The position numbers and the translations under genes were made by a program. The notes under the pieces were generated by a model. That model was not told the origin of the DNA, did no database searches, and saw nothing but the letters and a program-made list of their open reading frames with translations. Positions 25,411-36,075 of a stretch of 64,000 nucleotides of DNA are shown here, piece by piece; within the stretch, counting starts at the first letter, position 1; every line of letters starts with the position of its first letter. The DNA comes from Asterella californica (lineage: Eukaryota > Streptophyta > Marchantiopsida > Marchantiales > Aytoniaceae). The stretch lies in NCBI GenBank assembly GCA_036924285.1, contig JAYKYS010000004.1, positions 19,872,001 through 19,936,000 on the forward strand, read 5' to 3'.

Positions 25411-26489
25411 ACAGCAAGCGACGAAATGTTACCGTGCAAGACCATTACGATCTTCTTTATGTGCTGAGTTGCGCAAGAGTGACATCCATGACAAAAAACG
25501 TACGACCTAGCTTAAAACCACATTCATCAATTCTGGATCTAGACGTATATACTATTATATTAACGTAAGCCCACACACCTGCTGTTGCCAATGATGGCAA
25601 CGGAAGGACAGCCTCTCTGATAGCAGTGACTTCAGTCCACTATCAGGAGCTCAAATATTCATGAGCCCGAGGATGATTTCTTGCAGCATGCTAGCTGCAA
25701 TATATAGTCGTTTGATCATGAATCTTTGCTTGCCTGCTCCCCCGGCCCAGCTATGCTCGAGCTCGATGGCAAAGAATAGTGCTGCACAGGAAGTCCACAG
25801 TAAAGGGTGCGGAATATTTTGAAGAAATTCGAAATTCAATGTTGAGGTCGTGAAGTGGAGAAAAGGATATCCATAACTCTTCCTTCTCATGTAAGGAAAC
25901 AGTGGATCCGGAGTTCTCACATTCACCCTTGATGACTGATCGCTCGACCATGATCTACATGTTCCTGAAAGGCAACATCTGATACGGAGTCTGATACATA
26001 GACGACAGCAAGCTCACAGCGCAAATTAACTACAGCACGGAACATTGTTAGTACTAGTCAAGCCTTTCTGAACTCAGCCAGCTGGCCACGTGCTCCTCAT
26101 CCACTTCTCTGTACATGCAAGGCAGTAATGTTCTTGGTATCCTCAAAGACCTCACTGATCCGGATCATCCTCTCTAGTCCATCCTCTGTAGTTGCATTCA
26201 TCGTGTGCACAGTGCAACCATTCCTCACATACAGAAGACGCTGATCATGAAATACTCTGCAACCTAAGGCTTGTATTAGTGCCACGAAGTTTTCGTTACT
26301 AGAGTAGAAAATGTTTAGTTTGAACTTAATTAGTACTCAGGCCCTCAGGGTGAGTATCTACGTACGAGTTCAGGGTTTTGTGACAGTTTACAATCCGTTA
26401 AACCCTAATTTAAGAGATAAGAAAGACCCTAAAACAGCGAAGCCGCTTAAGGAAATGATTAAACCTAAACAAGTACTGCTTAGAAATAC

Positions 26490-26955
26490 GTGCTTAGTAC
26501 GTATGAGTACGGGGGCTGTCAGAGTACTACTACGCAAGATCTTGTCCTCAAGCCACAAAGATAGTACAAGCTTACGTCACGAAATTCCTCAAGCTAAACA
26601 GGAAGTTTCAGGAACTTGGCTGCGGCCTTCATCAGATTGCAGTTCCATGACTGCTGGGTTAGGGTAAGCATTAACTTCACTGGACTCCTCTCTCTTAATT
26701 TGCTTCCAGACGATGTTTTCCATCTACATGTCCACGCTTGAAGTATAATTAGTTAATTGAGGTACTTGCACATGATTGATACTGAGGATTACTATCCGTG
26801 TGACATTTAAAAATCTAGCTTTATCGTGAATGATCCCGTGCAGTCATAATTATATTCTTCCCGTGCGCCCTCCAAAAGTTGAATCTTATTCATTCCGTGC
26901 ACGTGTGTGTAACAGATTCATCTGTATTATCAACTGGCTATTAGGGGTGTCAAAG
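26490..26955 (+). pseudogene. Peroxidase fragment: exon 1 end plus intron 1
   Basis: This piece matches the last part of peroxidase exon 1 (AGAGTACTACTACGCAAGAT through CATGACTGCTGGGTT) and then intron 1 through CAACTGGCT near 26936. It lies on the plus strand, opposite in orientation to copy A next to it and the same as copy B. Internal indels destroy the frame after the CPQATKIV region. There are no further exons. It sits just inside the inner edge of the left arm, so it may be debris from the rearrangement that built the palindrome. Confidence 0.8.
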
Positions 26956-27636
26956 TTAGTGTCCTGTCTTGTTTATTCCATGACCAGCTGGCTTGAGTTT
27001 CGGACAATTGTCATTTTGGATGCAGGTGGGTCTTGAGGTATCTGCAAAAGTGATCCACTGATTTTGTCTCAATAGCCATCGCGGTTTAGGATGTACAGTT
27101 CATGCTTACTTTGATTTATCATGTAAACCTGATTACTAGGCATGTACTTTCACAAGTTCAAAAACTAGAAAAGACTACAATGGTTATCGTAAAGAATACA
27201 CAAGACTTCCCGCATAAGAATATAATCAAAAGTTATGTAAGGATGTTTGTTCAGTGGGTGGTTTACGATGATTTTGTGTGTAGCTTATACAAGTGGGTGG
27301 TGTACTAGGAACTAACATTGTGCGGTAGAGATCACATTTTCTCGCGTTCAATTTCCATTGGGTCTCGTTTCAAGCTCTGCGTTTCAAGATTATGGATCAA
27401 CTTTTGCTTAAATGTTTATCATTGCTTAAGTGTATATCTTTTCTTTGTGATTGTCATACCGGATGTGTCTGAGAGAAAATAGTTACTGTGGAATTTAGAG
27501 GAGATTGTAGAGATGAGAGTGATGTTGCCATCCTCTAACTTTAGATGAATCTAGCGTTAACAATAAAACAGAAGATTTAAACTCGAGAAGAGGATAAAAA
27601 GGTGACAATACGAGTTCGCCTGATGAAGACAATGAT
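26956..27636. other. Flank of the Harbinger-like gene
   Basis: No gene recognised. It is expected to contain the left end of the Harbinger-like transposon if one survives, but I found no inverted partner for it. Confidence 0.35.
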
Positions 27637-27989
27637 ATGTTCACTTCAGATTTTGATGAAGAGCTCATAGAGTTGTACCAAGTACTTTGCATTTCAAGTT
27701 ATTTGGAACGGCAAGATATATTCTCATTTTCAAAGAGTAAGGATTTTATCCAGACCTATTTTGAAAATCTTCCTTCCAACTCTTCCAACAACTTACAAGA
27801 ATGGATAGATGCAACAATTGATGGATTGATGAGTTTAATCGAAATACATCATGTTTTAAATAATCAGAGTCGCGTGAAACAAGCTCCAATATCTTTACAA
27901 CTTTCTGTTGCTCTAGACAGATTTGGACATAACAAGAACAGTGTTGCTCTAGGTCGCTCTCTGTTTCTTTGGGATATTGTCCATGGAAC
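27637..27989 (+). pseudogene. PIF/Harbinger-like transposase, N-terminal part
   Basis: N-terminal part of a DDE_Tnp_4-type transposase. After an acidic start, the frame has a helical region ending SLQLSVALDRFGHNKNSVAL and then GRSLFLWDIVHGT, the helix-turn-helix pattern that precedes the catalytic core in Harbinger proteins. The frame is cut exactly at the left LTR of gypsy element 1 and resumes after its right LTR at 35266. The duplicated GAAC flank at the two junctions supports insertion into this gene. Confidence 0.7.
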
Positions 27990-28788
27990 TGTAAGCCGGC
28001 CTGTCTCTCACCCAGTGGTACCTCAGATGACTAGGATTACTAGTGCTTCTTAATTACAAAGATTCTATCATACCCATGCTCACTTCACTCAACACTCTGA
28101 CCCGTATGGTCACATCGGTCCCTCTAATAGCGTTCCTGCAAACAAGTTCTAACCCCGCCTTCCACATTGCATCACATAGTATTCAAGGACTCCCAAGGTC
28201 TCCAATGCTCACTTTACTTATAGACAGGAAAATCAGAGTGTCTTCCACCTTCTCAACTCCTCCTTATATGCTCTACAACTTCTTACCGTGGTAACTTTCA
28301 CTAAGTTACGTTACCTCATGGTAAGTGCGCAATCCAAAATAGTAAAACTTCTAAAGGCTACTAAGACTTAAGAATAGCACACACATTACTTGTTCTACTT
28401 TACTAAAGTAAGAGATTCTCCTACTTTAGCTTTTGTAAAGTGTTAACTTTCCACGCTATCCAGTCGAAAGACGACAACACACTAATACGTCTTTTGAGGA
28501 GCATCTTTAGATCTTTGTGCATGACTTTTCATCATGCATCCAATCAGCGATGGTCAACAAAGTCACATACTTTTGGAAAGCATATTTAGAGCTCCGCACT
28601 TGTCCTATAGTGCCATAGTGGAACCTCTAATAGTTTCCTCAACTTAGTTATAACTATCTCAGCTAGTTATGACTACTTTTGATCACTCTAAATTTAGATC
28701 TTCAAACTAGAGTAACCTTTAAGATAGTCATACCTAATGAAATGTATATAAGCATACACACAAATAATGAGATACTTGTGGTGTGACA
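27990..28788. repeat. LTR of element 1, 3' copy in element orientation
   Basis: 799 bp, begins TG and ends CA. It differs from the partner at 34463-35261 at about four bases (near 28030, 28270 and 28770). The adjoining GGGGGTAAA on the minus strand (28789-28797) is a plausible polypurine tract. Confidence 0.95.
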
Positions 28789-28801
28789 TTTACCCCCAGA
28801 C

Positions 28802-29380
28802 TTAATTTTCACTCCGTCCTCGGAGTGAAGTATCACGTTGATGGAACTTCTTTAGCTTGTCGTGGTTCACTCGGTCGAAGAACGTACCACTCCTTTCTTG
28901 AAGATCATAGGTGCCATTACTCCACACTTTGGAGATGATGAAAGGTCCAAAATATCGACGTAAGAATTTCTTTTGAACTCGCTTGTGCCTAATAGCATCC
29001 CATAACATCACCCACTCACCCTCTTGAAATGGCTGTAACTTCGTTTTGTTCTTCGCCAAGCGCTTGTCATAGCTCTTCTTCTGTTGTAGCTGAGCCATCT
29101 CAATTCGTTGAGCTGCGTCGTCTCTATTCTCCTCCAGCTCCAACAAGGTTTCTCCCCTCTCTTTCTCAGCTATTGGACCACCCTTTCTCTTCAGTCCAGC
29201 TTGCAAGGTCTGAAAGGTGGTTAGGTCGAACTGGATTGGTAATCTTGATTCCAACCCATACACCATCTTGAAAGGTGAATATCCCGTAGACGTCTTCATT
29301 GTTGTACGATACTCCCATAGAACCGCATGAAGACGCTTGTCCCAGTTGTGTTTGGCCCCTTCCATGTCAGCATCCTTTGC
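28802..29380 (-). pseudogene. Integrase C-terminal remnant, element 1
   Basis: The ATG at 29365 opens 187 residues starting in the region that follows the integrase catalytic core (HAVLWEYRTT). It then shows a charged helix and the GPY/F module (RRYFGPFIISKV, then NGTYDLQE). No chromodomain follows. Stops precede it upstream near 29387-29390, and the HHCC and DDE parts of integrase are absent, which signals an internal deletion between RNase H and this piece. The 3' end lies 14 bp from the LTR. Confidence 0.8.
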
Positions 29381-29534
29381 TAATCTAGATTAAGAGCTTT
29401 TCAGACCCTCTCTGCTTCAGCGGCATGTGTGTTTTATCATATATGGATTCCGCACTTTGCACATGTAGCAGATCCGTTGTACAAGTTGCTGAGGAAGGGG
29501 CAAAGATTTCAATGGCAAGAGGAGCAGAGCGAGT

Positions 29535-32500
29535 CTATGAGTCGATGGTGCTGGAGCGTGGGAAGATGCAGTTGTAGGTGTCGGAAGTGAGGAAAGACCA
29601 TAAAGTGTCTTCTTCACTCCTTCTATCTGTCAATCTAACTACCTGAACATGCTCTCCTGGCATTCCACCAACCTTGTCTCTCTTCTCTCTGGTCCGCATC
29701 CCATCTGGATAGACACCTTCCGTAACAAAATCCCAAATTTCTTGATATTCTATTGGGATAATAGAGTTGCTCAAGATCATCAAATCTTCGTCAGGAAATG
29801 TGTCATCCACCGGCTCCTCTCCATCGCCATCGTAAGCTCTAGATAACAAATCTGCATTCGCGTGTTTCTTCCCTGGTCGATCACAGATCTCATAGTCGTA
29901 CTCTGACAATAAGAGCTTCCACCTTGCTAATCGTCCTTCAACCATAGGTTTATTGAAGATGTACTTCAATGCCTTATGATCTGTAACGATAGTGAACTTG
30001 CCTCCTATGAGATAATGTCGAAATTTTCTCAAAGCATAGATCACTGCTAATCCTTCCCTCTCTGTCACAGAATAATTTCTCTCTGCCTTGACCATTTGCC
30101 GACTAGCATATGCGATAGGATGATCTCTACCTTCAACATCATACTGACTTAAAGTACATCCTACTGCTATATTTGAAGCATCCGTATATAGAATAAACTG
30201 TTTATTCCAATCGGGCTTAACCAAGATCGGAGCTGAAGTAAGAGCTTTCTTCAGTTCCTCAAAGGCGGCTAGAGCTTCTTCATCTCCTAAAATCAACACG
30301 TAATCTACTCCCTTCTTCAGATATGCTGTCAAAGCATATGCTTTATGTGAGAACGAGAGTATAAACCTTCGATAATACCCCACCATACCTAAAAACTGTC
30401 GTAGCTTAGTGAGAGTACTAGGAAAAGGGAGCTCTAAGATCTTCTGCACCTTCTCTGGATCAACGGCAATGCCGTCCTTGGATATGATATGACCCAATAG
30501 TAACCCTTCCTCACACCCAAAAATACATTTCTCCGGATTGAGAGATGCATTTGCTACATCTAAACATTCTAACACCTTCACAAGGTGCTCAAAATGCTTC
30601 TCCTTACTCCCGTAAACACAAAAGTCATCTATAAAATCTCTCACAAACTTTCCTAAGAAAGGTTCGAACACTTTGTTCATAAACCTTTGGAACGTCGCAG
30701 GAGCATTACACAGACCAAATGGCATGACTCGAAATGCAAACGTACCCCACGGAGTAGTGAAAGTGGTCAGGTGTTGATGTTCTGGTGCAATTTTGATCTG
30801 GTTATATCCGCTATAACCATCTCCAAAGCTGTACCATTCGTTTCCCGCCACTTCTTCCAAGATCTCGTCAATGAAAGGTAGAGGATAATAATCCTTCTTT
30901 GTGACCGCATTGAGCTTCTTGTAATCAACACACACCCTCAATTTGCCATTTTTCTTCTTTACGATCACAATGGGTGATACCCATTCAGAATGCTCCACCT
31001 CGTAAATGAACCCGGCAGTGTGCAGCTTCTCGATCTCTTCTTTCACCAGATCCGCAATTGGAGGACTCACTCTTCGTTGCTTCTGTCGCACCGGTTTGAC
31101 TTCCTTCTCTAACTCGATACGATGTTGCTCTAGTGTGACCTCCCTCAGATCCTTGTAACTAAATGCAAATACATGAATGTATTTGCGAAAGATCTCTTCG
31201 AAACAACTCTTCTCCTCTTTAGTAACCTTCGATCCATAACGTAAGGTGGCAATTCTTCTCTCCACCTCCTCGGGAGTCAACGGTTCTTTGTCTCGATCTC
31301 TTTGCACTTCCGGAGAAGGAAAAAGATCCACTACGTTCACACCCACATTTCGTTCTTCTCTCTCCTCTTCTGACGATGTATTTTCAGATTCTGAATCTGA
31401 AGAATTGGTACCTACATCAGAAGTAGTATCGACAACTTCTGACTCCCAGTAGTCCGATGTGGGTCGATCCGATTCCGACGTCCCAACTTGATCTCCGAGC
31501 AATGGAACTTTGATCCGGTGGTGATTCGGTCCGATGCGTAAATAACCTTTGTGCCAGTTATCCGTTGCATGTACTGCTCGAAGCCAAGGTCTTCCGAGTA
31601 ACATTTCATAACTTGACTCCTTCAAGATTTGAAATGTCATGTTTACTTGCACTCCCATTACTGACACGCAAACTCTCTCCAGCACTCCCAATGGCCTAAC
31701 TCGCTGTCTGTTAGCCATGCCAACCGTGATACTAGAAGGACGCGTTGGTACTAGATCCAACTTCCTCATGAGTCGTTCCGAGATGGCGTTTACTGCCGAT
31801 CCTCCATCGACAAGAACATCAGAGACATCTCTCCCATTGATACGAGCCTCTACTTTTGATGCCTTGTTGCATACCTCTCCTTCACTAGCGTCTAAAGCAC
31901 TCACACCGACAGTAGAAGAATTTACCTTCTTCTTCCGACCTCGTCGGGAGCTTAGACCGCTACGAAGTTCTTTCCTCACCGAAGGATTCAGAGCAATCAA
32001 CTGTCCCACAGTAATGTTTGCTCGTTGCTTTCCCACGTCTTCCACCACATTGTATTTTGATTGCTCCATTGAAATTGTGAAATCAGTATTTCCCAATTTC
32101 TTCCGTCGCTCTTTGGTTTTTGAAGAAGATTTGCTACTCCGAGTATTTTGACTTGGAGAATCTTCCATCACGACAGGTTCTCCCTCGTCGAAATGCGTCC
32201 TCATCCTCTTCCTCTCTTGAGCCAACAGCTCTACAGACTGAAAACCTTCTCGTACATCTCGCGGCTCCAAGATGTCAATGCATGCTACACCCTTGTCTTT
32301 GCTTTGTGAAGTTGAAGCTCCATCCGCCGTTCCACCATTACGACTCGGACAATTACGTTGGAAGTGTGATCCTCCGCACGTAAAACATCCTTGGCTCGTG
32401 TAGTTACTGGGTGATCCTTGCGGTGGTCCACCTCTGGACTGATAGTTTCCATAACCTCGTGAGCCCCCTCCAACATTTGGACTCCGGTGTTGCAACAAAT

Positions 32501-33272
32501 TCACCATATTGATCTTCAAATCTGCCAGAGAATCTGTCAAACTTTTCAACTCATCACGAAAGTCGGGAGTAACAGATCTAGATGGTACAGTGACTGTAAC
32601 CGCACTAGTAGGAGCTATCGGAGTCAGATTCTGAAATCGAACAGTCGGAACACTCGCAGGTGTCAGAGTTGGCATGCTCGGCCCTTGCACATCTCCACAT
32701 GCTGCGCCAACAGTCATTGGTTGCAAGTCGTCTCCATCCAGACTCTCTTCCATCCTGGTTGCGATCTTCACTGCATCAGCCTTCGAAGTTGGTCTCTCAT
32801 ACCGCACTTGTGTTCGAATCTCCGGCCTCAATCCCCCAATAAAATTCTTTGTGAGCATTGCTCCAATGCCCACCATCGTTGGTTCTACTACATCTCCACT
32901 CTTTCGTAAAACCACCCGAAACTTCTGTTCTAATTTCTCCACCCTCTCGGCATAAGTCCTTACTTTCTCTTTCTCTCCTTGTTTGAGGTAAGTTACCTCC
33001 ACCATTAACTTCTCGTAACTTTCATCAGGAAGAAAAGTTTCAATTAAGGCCTCCGTCAATACTTCTCAAGTATCATCTGGAGTCCCCACTACTCTTCTCT
33101 TCTTCCTATCCTCATACCATGTCAATGCAGAACTCTCAAGAAATTCAGGTATCAACCCTACCCACTCGCTCTTCTTTCGATCTCCATTGCCAATGCATGC
33201 TCTTTTGAAGTCTCTCACAAATCCTTCCACGTCTTCTCCATCCTTTCCGTAAAACACCGGAAGTTTCCCCAT
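29535..33272 (-). pseudogene. Gag-pol polyprotein of element 1, one stop
   Basis: Starts at ATG 33272 with a retrotransposon capsid domain (FYGKDGEDVEGFVRDF, SALTWYED) and runs 1246 codons with one in-frame TGA at 33066-33068. Downstream of the stop: rest of capsid, a CFTCGGSHFQRNC knuckle (about residue 225 after the stop, one residue shorter than the classical spacing), aspartic protease with DVLVDGGSAVN (about residue 417), reverse transcriptase with the FIDDF catalytic box (about residue 810), and RNase H beginning FILYTDAS and ending HANADLLSR. The frame then runs into sequence unlike an integrase and stops at 29535. Protease, RT and RNase H look intact; gag needs readthrough of the TGA. 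Confidence 0.9.
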
Positions 33273-33407
33273 TCTTCCTTTCTTTTCTTCTTCTTACTCA
33301 AGGAACTGCTTGCGGATGTGAAGATCGCACTTCACCGCAATCCACAATTTTCCCGTTGAGCTCTCTCCTCTCCAAAGGTTGGAATAAGTTTGACCCTCAT
33401 GGTCATC

Positions 33408-33872
33408 TTATCTCTCGTGTGACAGACTATCTCCATCCTCGCTAGAGGTCTTCACTCGTTCCGTTTCTACACTCAACCTTCTCTCGAGACCTTCGGCCAC
33501 AGTTTCTAGCAAAGCAACCACTGCGCTACACTCGTGCTCAACTGGAATCCCGTCCACTCCACATCTAAGACAAAAGGTTGTAGGATCAATGACGTCTTGT
33601 CTAGGGGAAGAAGGACCTATGTGTAAGCTTAAGTCGACCAACCCTCTTCGCTCACGCAAAAGTCTATTCTTCGTAGGACACTTGCTCACTTTATGTCCTT
33701 CTTCTCCACACAAAAAGCACCTCGAGTTCTTCTCCTGGTTCTTACGACTACTCTCTGCTTCTTCCTCAAATTCTAGTCGAAATTCTCCTTTCGCCAGATC
33801 AGCGGTAACTATCACCGCATAGCCTTGAGGGATCTTGCTCAACCTCAATTTCCACTCTTGCTGTCCTTCCAT
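33408..33872 (-). CDS. Upstream zinc-knuckle ORF of element 1
   Basis: 154 residues from ATG 33872, in the same frame as gag but separated from it by a stop and a 135-bp gap. It carries CFLCGEEGHKVSKC, a perfect CX2CX4HX4C nucleic-acid-binding knuckle (about residues 53-66), and a second Cys pair later (CLRC, HEC). The N-terminal 40 residues contain KIPQGYAVIV and EFRLEF. Gypsy elements normally have one gag with the knuckle after the capsid, so a separate knuckle protein ahead of gag is unusual. It is the first ORF of the genomic RNA and may be translated best. Function unknown; possibly RNA chaperone or packaging. Confidence 0.75.
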   Translation of the reverse strand: MEGQQEWKLRLSKIPQGYAVIVTADLAKGEFRLEFEEEAESSRKNQEKNSRCFLCGEEGHKVSKCPTKNRLLRERRGLVDLSLHIGPSSPRQDVIDPTTFCLRCGVDGIPVEHECSAVVALLETVAEGLERRLSVETERVKTSSEDGDSLSHER

Positions 33873-34462
33873 GACGATGATCCGTCATACATCTCTCTCG
33901 CTATATAGCTTGTTTGACAATTTTGATCACTCGACTATCTTCTCACTTAGCAATCTCTCACATTACTAAGTAGAAGCTTAACTTGTCAACCCTGAGCCTT
34001 AGAGATCGAACATAACCCTCTCAAGAATTCTGAAATTCTTTCACTCTTTTACTTCAGCAAGCAATATAACAGATTTGACCCCCCTTCACTTCGAATGCCA
34101 TAACTCCAGTTCTACTCGATCAATTCACGCATGATTTGGGTGCCTAGATAGCTTATCTTCCAAGCTATCAGCATGTAAGATTTCAAGGTCTAACTTTAAA
34201 AACTGAAAATATGAAACTGACTGTAAACTCCTTCCCGAGAGCTCACTATTTGATACCGAAAAACCTCCTGAACTTCCGAAAGACATAACTCTCTCCTCAC
34301 AATTGATCTCTCGGAGATATCAAGCTTATTGGAAAGCTTATCTTGCCCTCTATAACATGGTGTATGTACAAAGGTTCTGAACTCATGCTAAAAAACAGAC
34401 ATGAACTGTACTAACGACTAAATATGAATCTTTGTATCGAGGTCCCGGCAACGGAACCAAAA
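33873..34462 (-). other. Untranslated leader and primer-binding site, element 1
   Basis: A 590-bp leader between LTR and first ORF. The primer-binding site starts TGGTTCCGTTGCCGGGAC at 34459 (minus), three bases inside the LTR. It would pair with a tRNA 3' end of the form CCCGGCAACGGAACCA, which from memory fits a plant tRNA-Glu; this needs a tRNA search. No ORF of note in the leader. Confidence 0.65.
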
Positions 34463-35261
34463 TGTAAGCCGGCCTGTCTCTCACCCAGTGGTACCTCAGA
34501 TGACTAGGATTACTAGTGCACCTTAATTACAAAGATTCTATCATACCCATGCTCACTTCACTCAACACTCTGACCCGTATGGTCACATCGGTCCCTCTAA
34601 TAGCGTTCCTGCAAACAAGTTCTAACCCCGCCTTCCACATTGCATCACATAGTATTCAAGGACTCCCAAGGTCTCCAATGCTCACTTTACTTATAGACAG
34701 GAAAATCAGAGTGTCTTCCACCTTCTCAACTCCTCCTTATATACTCTACAACTTCTTACCGTGGTAACTTTCACTAAGTTACGTTACCTCATGGTAAGTG
34801 CGCAATCCAAAATAGTAAAACTTCTAAAGGCTACTAAGACTTAAGAATAGCACACACATTACTTGTTCTACTTTACTAAAGTAAGAGATTCTCCTACTTT
34901 AGCTTTTGTAAAGTGTTAACTTTCCACGCTATCCAGTCGAAAGACGACAACACACTAATACGTCTTTTGAGGAGCATCTTTAGATCTTTGTGCATGACTT
35001 TTCATCATGCATCCAATCAGCGATGGTCAACAAAGTCACATACTTTTGGAAAGCATATTTAGAGCTCCGCACTTGTCCTATAGTGCCATAGTGGAACCTC
35101 TAATAGTTTCCTCAACTTAGTTATAACTATCTCAGCTAGTTATGACTACTTTTGATCACTCTAAATTTAGATCTTCAAACTAGAGTAACCTTTAAGATAG
35201 TCATACCTAATGAAATGTATATAAGCATACACACAAATAATGGGATACTTGTGGTGTGACA
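34463..35261. repeat. LTR of element 1, 5' copy in element orientation
   Basis: 799 bp and near identical to 27990-28788. It ends CA at 35261, followed by the GAAC target duplication. This copy should contain the transcription start for the minus-strand RNA; I cannot pick the TATA box with confidence. Confidence 0.95.
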
Positions 35262-35265
35262 GAAC

Positions 35266-36029
35266 GATGGTTTTGTACACTGAGAGGTTGATGCAAGGTT
35301 TAAAGTTGATTCTTTGAGGATTGATTCGTTGATCAAATCGCGGAGAAAGACGTGTCATATCAGATGCTTTTGCAACAAAAAGATTCTAAAGATGTGAAGG
35401 TTTGATAGATGAGACTCACAAAGACCTCGATTCGAAGGGAAAACTTATTATGATCGGAAATATAATTATTCAGTGAATGCTCAGGTTGTGTGTTGTCGTT
35501 GAAAGAAAATCATCTTTACATTTATTGGCATGTCGGGTAGCAGCCAAGATATCACTTGCTTGAGGAAGTCAGTCCTGTGAAGATACATTGACAACGATAG
35601 TTCTCTATTTGAGGCAGACCAATATTTACTCGATGATTCATGATATTCACCCATGCGACATCTTATTTCATTGTTTAGGATGGCTATAAGAAACAAAGAA
35701 AAACAAGATTTTAATACATGTTTAGCACATGCTAAGGTGACGAACGAACACTGTATAGGTAATCTTGAAGTCCCATTGGCACTCCTTGAAGCAAGTTAGA
35801 ACACAATTGAAAGAAAAATTTGAGAATCAATTTCTAGTTAGATGATTAGGCTGTTGTGCCATGCTCCACAACTTTTTACTCAAAAATGAAGATGAATGGA
35901 CTGAGGAAGATGGAGAGTTAATTACAGATTCGGACAGAGATCTCGAAACGCTTGCGAGAGAAAATGTCTCTACTCATGCCACCGAGATATATCAAAGAAA
36001 TATAATTCTTATAATATGGCTCCAGCACA
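35266..36029 (+). pseudogene. PIF/Harbinger-like transposase, C-terminal part
   Basis: Continuation of the gene broken at 27989. Across several stops, homologous blocks line up with a Harbinger catalytic core: YYDRKYNYSVNAQVVC, then IGMSGSSQDITCLR, then YLLDDS with a TGA after Ser, then FNTCLAHAKVTNEHCIG, and finally LHNFLLKNEDEWTEEDGEL. The order matches the second Asp and the C-terminal region of DDE_Tnp_4 proteins. At least four stops and a frame change show decay that happened apart from the gypsy insertion. The last codons overlap the left 67-bp inverted repeat at 36009. Confidence 0.75.
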
Positions 36030-36075
36030 ACTGAAGTCCGGATGGATTCTTATTCAAACCCTGATGTACTTTCAC
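36009..36075. repeat. 67-bp terminal inverted repeat, left
   Basis: Begins TTATAATATGGCTCCAGCAC. Its reverse complement occurs at 49972-50038 with 65 of 67 bases matching and no gaps; identity stops sharply on both sides. TTATAA is itself palindromic and could be the target site. Confidence 0.85.

Larger units (their letters stand above)
22250..26440. repeat. Left arm of a large inverted repeat
   Basis: Read in reverse complement, this segment matches about 55800-59955 almost throughout: the gene, its introns, promoter, 3' flank with the GCTA microsatellite (23490-23505), and the distal block ending near ATATATGTATATAAC at 22255. Differences are scattered substitutions and small indels, for example an extra run of bases near 22860. 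The arm holds peroxidase copy A. Together the two arms form a palindrome with a spacer of about 29 kb. Confidence 0.9.
27986..35265 (-). mobile_element. Ty3/gypsy LTR retrotransposon, element 1
   Basis: Full-length element with coding on the minus strand: 799-bp LTRs at 27990-28788 and 34463-35261, ends TGTAAGCC and GTGTGACA, flanked by GAAC on both sides (27986-27989 and 35262-35265), a 4-bp target duplication. Order from the 5' end (right): leader with primer-binding site, an extra zinc-knuckle ORF, gag-pol, and an integrase remnant. LTRs differ at about four positions, so it is young. Much of the integrase core is missing, so it could move only with help from another element. Confidence 0.93.

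Noticed and set aside
28802..29365. Chromodomain at the integrase end
   Set aside because: After the GPY/F module the sequence ends within about 30 residues and lacks aromatic-cage residues; no chromodomain in element 2 either.
34441..34459. Possible tRNA gene at the primer-binding site
   Set aside because: Only the 3' acceptor/T-arm portion is matched, as expected for a primer-binding site; no cloverleaf surrounds it.
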